The translations under genes and the position numbers were made by a program. From Pseudomonadales bacterium (GTDB lineage: Bacteria; Pseudomonadota; Gammaproteobacteria; Pseudomonadales; Pseudohongiellaceae), in NCBI GenBank assembly GCA_022360535.1, contig JAKSCP010000324.1, forward strand, positions 1-12,106: a stretch of 12,106 nt of DNA. Reading direction: 5' to 3'. The notes beneath the pieces are model-generated. The model worked only from the letters and a program-made list of their open reading frames with translations, had not been told where the DNA came from and did not search any database. Of the stretch, positions 7,158 through 12,106 are shown piece by piece. The stretch's first letter is position 1, and the number at the start of each line of letters is the position of its first letter.

Positions 7158-7637
7158 ATGGCAACTAAGTTGGGTACTGGAGACCAATTCCCTGCTCTCA
7201 CATTTAATCTGATTGATGGCAGCAGTATCACGCTGCCAGACGATCTTGAAGCAAGCTATACGGTGTTTCTCATTTACCGCGGCCACTGGTGACCTTATTG
7301 TCGCCGGCAGTTAGCTGGCTTCGAAAGGCGCCGTGCTGCGCTCGAAGAAGAAGGTGCTGTAATACTCGCTGCGTCTGTTGATGCTTTAGAGAAAACGACA
7401 GAGCTTGCAGCGGACAAAGCTTATGGTTTTGGTTATGGGCTAACCAAAAGCGACGTGGAACCGCTCGATTCCTGGTATCAGGAGGAACGTGAGTTCATTC
7501 AGCCCTCGGAATTCCTGCTCGATCCAACTGGTAAAGTGCTTTACAGCTCATACAGTGATGGGCCGATCGGGCGCATGGATCCCAATGAAACCTATAGTCT
7601 CGTGCAGTATCTGAATGAGTTAAAAGCGAAGGCTTAG
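7158..7637 (+). CDS. Predicted selenoprotein: peroxiredoxin-like thioredoxin-fold protein (TGA = Sec45)
   Basis: The frame opens at ATG 7158, six nt after an AGGGG ribosome binding site. It meets TGA at 7290-7292, then stays open in the same frame to TAG at 7635-7637. Reading TGA as selenocysteine gives 159 residues with active site RGHW-U45-PY-C48. Family members with cysteine typically read W-C-P-Y-C, so the TGA falls exactly on the first redox cysteine. Downstream are further family features: Pro116 in the cis-Pro position of QPSEFLLDPTGK, and a predicted beta-alpha-beta core on both sides of the TGA. The protein resembles the AhpC/TSA-redoxin group but has the glutaredoxin-like x-P-Y-C pair and lacks a Thr three residues before the Sec. 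It is probably a cytoplasmic thiol-dependent reductase or peroxidase; the substrate is unknown. The main alternative is a nonsense mutation, made unlikely by the position, the intact frame and the hairpin at 7293-7328. A standalone GTG start at 7455 would remove the active site. Confidence 0.85.
7293..7328 (+). promoter_or_regulatory. Bacterial SECIS-like hairpin directly after the in-frame TGA
   Basis: The upper stem pairs GCCGGC (7303-7308) with GCUGGC (7314-7319): six consecutive pairs including one G-U, closing a five-base loop AGUUA (7309-7313). The loop has G at its second position followed by U, as in known bacterial SECIS elements. The loop begins 16 nt after the TGA, within the usual bacterial range of about 16-37 nt. 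The lower stem pairs CCUU (7293-7296) with AAGG (7325-7328) and 7298-7300 with 7322-7324, leaving A7297 bulged and two mismatches below the upper stem. The element lies wholly within coding sequence, as expected for SelB-dependent decoding. Structure was drawn by eye, with no folding energy computed. Confidence 0.75.
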
Positions 7638-7648
7638 CTTTTCAGAGT

Positions 7649-9199
7649 TCAGAGTTCCGGAAATCCATTGGGCGGGCGACGATGCTGCGTACGCTGTTCG
7701 TAGGCGTACGCCAGCTCAATGAGCAAGCCTTCGGTAAACGGACGCCCTACTATTTGTAGACCCACTGGCAAGCCAGATTGCAGCCATCCCATGGGCACGG
7801 TTACTGCGGGTAAACCTGCATCAGGCACCAGGAGCTGATTGTTGTCGCCGTTGTAGTCTTCTCTGCCGCGATCGATTCTGGCGGGAGGGTTGGACCAGGT
7901 TGGAAACACAATGGCGTCTACCATCGCACCGTTCATGGCAACGATGGTGTTGCCAAGCAGCTGATTCCTCTCTGGATGATTTGGCCAGGTGATACAAGGT
8001 TCTTCCCATTGATCCGGCGGAATATCCAGTGGCCCCTGGGAGAAATAGCGAAATGACTGTTCGCTTTCTGGCGCATAGTTCCCTGCTGCCAGCACCTCAT
8101 TCACATCGAGGAATGGCGGATTGTCCAGAGTCTGAAGATATCGCCACATGTCATAGCGAAAGCGTGGACAACCCCCAATAGCATCGCTTAGTGCTTCAAA
8201 GTCTGGAATAACAAAGTTATCAATGATGGTTGCACCCGCAGCCTGCAAGTCTTCTAACGCACGAAAAAAGATCTCTTTGATTTCAGGATCAGCATCTTCG
8301 TGATCAACGAGTGAGCGGAAAACACCTATACGCTTTCCTTCCAGTCCGTCCGGGTTGAGGAAATCCAAATAGTTTACTTCTCTTCGAAGTGGAAGGCTCA
8401 GCTCGTCTGCTCGGTCATATCCAGCAACAACATTAAACAGTCGTACACCATCCTCGACTGTGCGTGTCATGGGCCCCGCAATATCCCGATCAAAAGCAAG
8501 CGGGATGACACCGTCGCGACTGGTTAAGCCAATCGTCGACCGAATACCAAACAACGCCAGATGCGAAGAAGGTCCGCGAATTGAGTTGCCGGTATCACTA
8601 CCCATTCCTGCCACGCCGAAACTTGCAGCTACCCCGGATGCGGTGCCCCCTGAAGAGCCAGCCGGCACGTAGCCTGTGTCATAGGCATTGGCGGTACGGC
8701 CATAGGACGAGGAAACAGATTGACGGGGACTGAACGCCCACTCGGCCATATTGGTTTTAGCCAGCACGATGGCTCCGGCTTCCTTGAGCTTACGAATCAT
8801 GAAAGCATCGTCAGGGGGAATGCTGTCTTTCAGCGCAATAGAACCGCCGGTAGTAACCATGTCAGCCGTATCAAAGTTGTCCTTGATCAGAAGTGGCGCA
8901 CAAAACAGCGCTGGTTGTTCCTCACCTCTTGCGATGGACTGGTCAATGCCATTGGCGATCTCTACGGCACTGGGATTGATCTCGGTAATGGCATTGATGC
9001 CGCGGGCCTGATCGTAAGCAGCAATGCGAGCGAGATAACCTTCAACGATTTGTTGACAGGACATGTCATTGCTTCGGATCGCAGATTGAATCTCCGCGAT
9101 GGTTGCTTCCACAAAAGTAAACTGCTGTGCTGACGCTCCACAGCTGGCAATCACCAGCGAGCCAAGCAAAAGCTTTTTGAACAACGACTGGTACACCAT
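7649..9199 (-). CDS. Exported amidase, amidase-signature family
   Basis: A 516-residue amidase-signature enzyme, which hydrolyses carboxamide bonds. The Ser-cisSer-Lys triad is visible: Lys106 in LLIKDNFDT, cis-Ser182 in the AGSSGGTASG motif, and nucleophile Ser206 in GSDTGNSIRGPSS. The 24-residue gap between the two serines matches other family members. The N-terminus is a signal peptide that can be read two ways: cleavage after GASA near residue 24, or lipobox IASC with Cys20 as a lipid-modified residue. Either way it acts outside the cytoplasm, so it is not the GatA subunit of the tRNA amidotransferase. The substrate is unknown. It is the last gene of the minus-strand run, starting 21 bp after the small lipoprotein gene with AGGG 5 nt upstream. 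Its stop lies 11 bp from the stop of the convergent selenoprotein gene. Confidence 0.9.
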   Translation of the reverse strand: MVYQSLFKKLLLGSLVIASCGASAQQFTFVEATIAEIQSAIRSNDMSCQQIVEGYLARIAAYDQARGINAITEINPSAVEIANGIDQSIARGEEQPALFCAPLLIKDNFDTADMVTTGGSIALKDSIPPDDAFMIRKLKEAGAIVLAKTNMAEWAFSPRQSVSSSYGRTANAYDTGYVPAGSSGGTASGVAASFGVAGMGSDTGNSIRGPSSHLALFGIRSTIGLTSRDGVIPLAFDRDIAGPMTRTVEDGVRLFNVVAGYDRADELSLPLRREVNYLDFLNPDGLEGKRIGVFRSLVDHEDADPEIKEIFFRALEDLQAAGATIIDNFVIPDFEALSDAIGGCPRFRYDMWRYLQTLDNPPFLDVNEVLAAGNYAPESEQSFRYFSQGPLDIPPDQWEEPCITWPNHPERNQLLGNTIVAMNGAMVDAIVFPTWSNPPARIDRGREDYNGDNNQLLVPDAGLPAVTVPMGWLQSGLPVGLQIVGRPFTEGLLIELAYAYEQRTQHRRPPNGFPEL

Positions 9200-9220
9200 G
9201 AACCCTAAATCCTGTTGCTG

Positions 9221-9754
9221 CTAAAAATCGCCGAACGCTTCAAAGCCCAGCCTCTCAGCGTAACGAGATTCGACTATGTCTTCTTTGCGCAGAGACCCCT
9301 CAAATAACCGATCGATATCGCTAGCCATTAACTCGATTGCTGTCAGCTGCTCTTCGGGATTTCCTATCAACTGCAATGTCGATCCCCACAGCGCCAACAT
9401 GCGATTGTCGATCAGGCGCTCATCATTTTCTTTCGCCCACTCCGAACCGATGACGACACCCAGCTCGCTCAAACGCGCCGCCAGTTCCTGTTTGGACTCA
9501 GCATCACTGCGCTCAAGCAGCGCTTGTTCAACGTCCAACCAACCGGTGGGATAGATGAGCGTGCCTTGATAGAAACCCAGGATCCATTCCAGGTATGCTT
9601 GTTCTGACTGCACCAGCTGATTTTCTGCATCGGCCCGATAGGCACGAATAAACAAAGCCTGCCGCGGGACGTCCGATGGCCAGTTTCTGATGCTGGGTGT
9701 GATACAGGACGCAAGCAGCAGTGTGATCAAGAATGAGGAAAGGATTTTTGACAT
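9221..9754 (-). CDS. Small lipoprotein of unknown function
   Basis: A 177-residue protein that I do not recognise. Residues 1-17 form a lipoprotein signal with the lipobox LASC and Cys17 as the expected modified residue, followed by a short linker and a mostly alpha-helical, acidic body. A central aromatic stretch, WILGFYQGTLIYPTGWLDVE (about residues 56-75), is the most distinctive part. The second half carries several helix-forming Glu/Leu-rich segments, and there are no further cysteines. The residue after Cys17 is Ile, not Asp, so outer-membrane delivery is the default expectation. It lies 8 bp after the uncharacterised exported protein and 21 bp before the amidase, so the three are probably translated from one message. 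It may assist or anchor one of those enzymes, but this is only context. Confidence 0.75.
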   Translation of the reverse strand: MSKILSSFLITLLLASCITPSIRNWPSDVPRQALFIRAYRADAENQLVQSEQAYLEWILGFYQGTLIYPTGWLDVEQALLERSDAESKQELAARLSELGVVIGSEWAKENDERLIDNRMLALWGSTLQLIGNPEEQLTAIELMASDIDRLFEGSLRKEDIVESRYAERLGFEAFGDF

Positions 9755-9762
9755 CTATGACA

Positions 9763-10800
9763 CTAATCTCGCAGGCGAAACAAATCCGCTACTCGATCTG
9801 TTTCTGCAGTAGCTTCCCGCGCCCGAGCTGCACGTAGCATATTACCCATACCGTAGTTGCCTTCATGACAGGCATACTCAAATAGTTGTGCTTCCACCTT
9901 ACTCATGGGCAGCATGGCCGTGAGCTTATCGGTAAATGTCGCTGAGTCTTCGATAGTGAACTCATAGTTCATAGCTTGCGGACCAACTCGTGTAAATCGT
10001 TCGGTAAGCACTTTTTCCTTAGATGTACCATAACCTTCAAAGCTCTGAGTCAGACCATTAAAGTTGCGCGTGACCACAACCAGACTGTTTCCTTCCCAGT
10101 GTCCAATCGAGTCGCCGGACCATAAGCCAATTGACCCATCAAGCTCGCTGTCAGTATTAAGTCTAACAACCCTTGCATCGTGGACCATCTCGTTCAAGAT
10201 CACCACATGATCTCGATTCTGAACAATCTGCACATTGTTGTTGTACACACTGGGCATGAACTGCGGCCCATTGTTGAATCCCACCAGGCAACGTTCCGAT
10301 AAGCCGCGATCTTCAGGTCCCGCCCGACCAATGCCGCCCACTGAAAAGCGCACCGGTCGTTCGCCAACCGTATCCCGCTCACCACCTGGTTGATGCACCA
10401 CCCCTTCTACCGGTGACGGCAACTGGCCATTTTCTGGATACACAATGAGTGAAGTACGTACATTGCTGTCGCGATTTCGATTTTCAGCCCACATATTGTC
10501 ATTGTAGAAAGCTTCGACGCCGTTGGCTGAGCGTATGGGTCGTCGACGCCCGATCTGCTGCAGCTGTTCCCCTTGTTTGGCAGCAATTTCTTCTGCGGTC
10601 AAAAACTGGCGCTCACCAAATTCAGTTGGACGTTGCATCGGGACTTCGGACGAAAAGTTCCATACACCTTGTAAGTCCGGTTGATCCCATTCTGTTCTGG
10701 GTACACTGTAGTTCTCAGCAGCGAAGCTGATCTGCACAAGCAGCACACCCAGGCAGCTGCAAGCGATCAAGTCAATTTCGCCTCGCCATCTCTTAATCAT
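9763..10800 (-). CDS. Conserved exported protein of unknown function
   Basis: A protein of 345 residues from the ATG at 10800. A TTG at 10806 would add two residues, and neither start has a clear ribosome binding site. The N-terminus has a hydrophobic signal segment with likely cleavage after SFA near residue 27. The mature part starts with a PDLQGVWNF motif (about 41-49). It also has an ERCL segment (169), YNNNVQIVQ (187), MVHDARVVRL (205), GHWEGNSLVVVTRNF (233), an ERFTRV strand (267), and a C-terminal YACHEGNYGM block (309). I recognise this motif set from a widespread but uncharacterised group in marine Proteobacteria and soil bacteria such as Acidobacteria. The invariant-looking CHEGNYGM end and beta-rich centre suggest a calycin- or lipocalin-like ligand-binding fold, which is speculation. 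It sits 50 bp after the sulfatase stop and 8 bp before the lipoprotein gene. Confidence 0.8.
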   Translation of the reverse strand: MIKRWRGEIDLIACSCLGVLLVQISFAAENYSVPRTEWDQPDLQGVWNFSSEVPMQRPTEFGERQFLTAEEIAAKQGEQLQQIGRRRPIRSANGVEAFYNDNMWAENRNRDSNVRTSLIVYPENGQLPSPVEGVVHQPGGERDTVGERPVRFSVGGIGRAGPEDRGLSERCLVGFNNGPQFMPSVYNNNVQIVQNRDHVVILNEMVHDARVVRLNTDSELDGSIGLWSGDSIGHWEGNSLVVVTRNFNGLTQSFEGYGTSKEKVLTERFTRVGPQAMNYEFTIEDSATFTDKLTAMLPMSKVEAQLFEYACHEGNYGMGNMLRAARAREATAETDRVADLFRLRD

Positions 10801-10850
10801 GATCAAATAATTGCGTCGCTGATAATTAGTAGAAGTCTCAGTACAGAGAT

Positions 10851-12106
10851 TTAGTTGATTCCACCGCTGAAAATTGTGCGCCCTCGATTGTATCCTTCAG
10901 GCATAGGAAGCACGTTGTTGGCTTCCTCCCACTCCTTGTAGTCCGCCAGCATCTCGGCCAGCCGCTCTGGTTGCTCTGCCGCAAGATCGCGCGACTCACC
11001 CGGGTCTTCCTTTATATTGAAAAGATGCCACTGCGTTTCATTTTGTTCGAAGCGATTAATGACAATTTTATAGCTGCCTTTGAACAGGACGCTACTGCCA
11101 CCCAGCTCATAGCCGATAGGCTCGGATTCGCTATGAATCTCTATCGCGTTTCCAGCCAGGTAATTGGAAAAATCGGTGCCTACGATTGGCTCCACCGGGT
11201 GGTTGTCCCAGGTACCTTGATGGTCAGCGCCGGTCAAGCTCAAGATAGTTGGGGCCAGATCTGTCACGAACACAAACTCATCGGTGAGCAGGCCCTGTTG
11301 CTGGATGCCCGGTCCTGCCATGACCAATGGCACGCGCAGCCCACCTTCATTGGCATGGAACTTATAAAAAGACAGCGGTGAAGCAGCAATGGTTGCATTG
11401 CTCGGACCAATTGCGACCCAGGAACCCTTTTCCCCCAGCGTTTCAATTCCGGTTTCGTAACCCACACGATTAAACCACTGATCCAACATGGAAGTGCCAG
11501 TTGGGCTGATGATGGATGAGCCTTCCGCTCCATTATCGGAAGTGAAGATGAAGATAGTGTTGTCGTACTCACCAATGCTTTCCAGGTAGGTCATCAGCCG
11601 CCCGATATGTAAATCCATGGCATCGACCATGCCGGCATAGACTTCCATACGTCGGGCATGATGCTGTTTCTGTTCTTCGGTCAGGCTTTCCCATTCTAAC
11701 GTGCCAGGTGTCACTACCATTTGTGTATCTTGCGGAATCACGCCAGCCGCTTCTGCAGCCACCCGACGCTTCTCACGCATCACGCTCCATCCCTCGTCAT
11801 AGGTGCCTGCATACTTGTCGGAAAACTCTTTCGGTGCCTGCACTGGCATGTGCACTGCTTGGAAAGGGATATAGGCAAAAAACGGCTGATCGTCTTCCTG
11901 ATTGGAATCGATGAACTCGATCGTTTTATCGATGAAGTATTGTGACGAGTAAAAGTCATCAGGCAGGGTGTGTGCCTGGCCATCGGCGTACCAATTGGCC
12001 TGCTGATAAATGGGTAAATAAGTACGTTGCTCCCAGCTATCGGCCCCGGTATCTGCCATGGCGCTAGTGCGGTCGAATCCACGAGCCGAAGGTAACAGCG
12101 AAGGCG
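10851..12106 (-). CDS. Arylsulfatase-family protein, N-terminus outside window
   Basis: The frame is open to the right edge, so at least 418 C-terminal residues are present and the gene starts beyond 12106. The ATG at 12059 is internal: upstream codons continue the conserved RGFDR segment expected in arylsulfatases. Visible sulfatase features are YIPFQAVHMPVQAPKEF (substrate-side His in the middle region), the metal-binding Asp-Asn in FTSDNGAEG (plus 11532-11537), the YKFHANEGGLRVPLVMAGPG block carrying the conserved Lys and glycines, and a C-terminal subdomain with the LFNIKEDPGESRDLA motif. The catalytic Cys/Ser that becomes formylglycine (C/S-x-P-S-R) lies upstream and is not visible, so activity cannot be confirmed. 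These enzymes remove sulfate from polysaccharides, steroids or aryl esters, usually in the periplasm. It heads the minus-strand gene run in this window. Confidence 0.9.
   Translation of the reverse strand, partial: PSLLPSARGFDRTSAMADTGADSWEQRTYLPIYQQANWYADGQAHTLPDDFYSSQYFIDKTIEFIDSNQEDDQPFFAYIPFQAVHMPVQAPKEFSDKYAGTYDEGWSVMREKRRVAAEAAGVIPQDTQMVVTPGTLEWESLTEEQKQHHARRMEVYAGMVDAMDLHIGRLMTYLESIGEYDNTIFIFTSDNGAEGSSIISPTGTSMLDQWFNRVGYETGIETLGEKGSWVAIGPSNATIAASPLSFYKFHANEGGLRVPLVMAGPGIQQQGLLTDEFVFVTDLAPTILSLTGADHQGTWDNHPVEPIVGTDFSNYLAGNAIEIHSESEPIGYELGGSSVLFKGSYKIVINRFEQNETQWHLFNIKEDPGESRDLAAEQPERLAEMLADYKEWEEANNVLPMPEGYNRGRTIFSGGIN

Noticed and set aside
7455..7637. A separate 60-residue gene starting at GTG 7455
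   Set aside because: It is only the C-terminal part of the longer frame beginning at 7158, has no good ribosome binding site, and starts in the middle of a thioredoxin fold.
7158..7637. Pseudogene with a nonsense mutation
   Set aside because: The only disruption is one TGA at the exact active-site cysteine, the frame after it is intact for 115 codons, and a SECIS-like hairpin follows. A sequencing error or recent mutation cannot be fully excluded without the genome.
7638..7648. Bidirectional terminator between the selenoprotein and amidase genes
   Set aside because: Only 11 bp separate the stops. I see a short tandem repeat of TTCAGAG and a TTCCGGAA palindrome inside the amidase end, but no stem-loop with a T-run.
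12057..12059. ATG at 12059 as the start of the sulfatase
   Set aside because: The frame stays open to the window edge and the upstream codons encode the conserved RGFDR segment, so this methionine is internal.
1..12106. CRISPR arrays, tRNA or rRNA genes, insertion sequences, phage genes
   Set aside because: No regularly spaced repeats, cloverleaf-like segments, transposase or integrase frames, or terminal inverted repeats were seen.

Overview
The window looks like chromosomal DNA of a heterotrophic, probably marine, Gammaproteobacterium. This placement is inferred from gene content (DUF1501, a CBM9-like/DUF5916 barrel protein, an arylsulfatase, exported uncharacterised proteins) and moderate GC, not from any marker gene. 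It is gene-dense. No gap exceeds about 125 bp, and I see no rRNA, tRNA, CRISPR array, transposase or other mobile element. Ten protein genes are recognisable as open frames, two of them cut by the window edges. An eleventh is interrupted by an in-frame TGA that is best read as selenocysteine.

Left edge (1-2573): the C-terminal end of a DUF1501 protein on the + strand converges on a 740-residue CBM9-like/DUF5916 outer-membrane protein on the - strand. A 122-bp divergent intergenic region (2574-2695) follows.

Centre (2696-7637, + strand): six tightly packed genes probably form one operon. In order they are a dienelactone hydrolase-family protein, a nitronate monooxygenase-family flavoprotein, a DoxX membrane protein, an exported serine beta-lactamase-like hydrolase, a YhhQ/VUT-family queuosine-precursor transporter, and a small thioredoxin-fold peroxiredoxin-like protein. 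The last reads through a TGA at 7290-7292, giving an active site Sec45-Pro-Tyr-Cys48. A hairpin starting directly after that TGA fits the bacterial SECIS pattern. A routine gene caller would break this gene into a 44-residue piece and a 60-residue piece. The gene set suggests detoxification or redox handling of small electrophiles, nitro compounds or peroxides, but no substrate can be named.

Right part (7649-12106, - strand): four genes read leftwards and probably form a second operon. They are an arylsulfatase-family protein (N-terminus outside the window), an exported uncharacterised protein, a small lipoprotein of unknown function, and an exported amidase-signature-family enzyme. Those whose N-termini are visible carry export signals, so this looks like a periplasmic or envelope degradation cluster. 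It converges on the selenoprotein gene with only 11 bp between stop codons and no obvious terminator.
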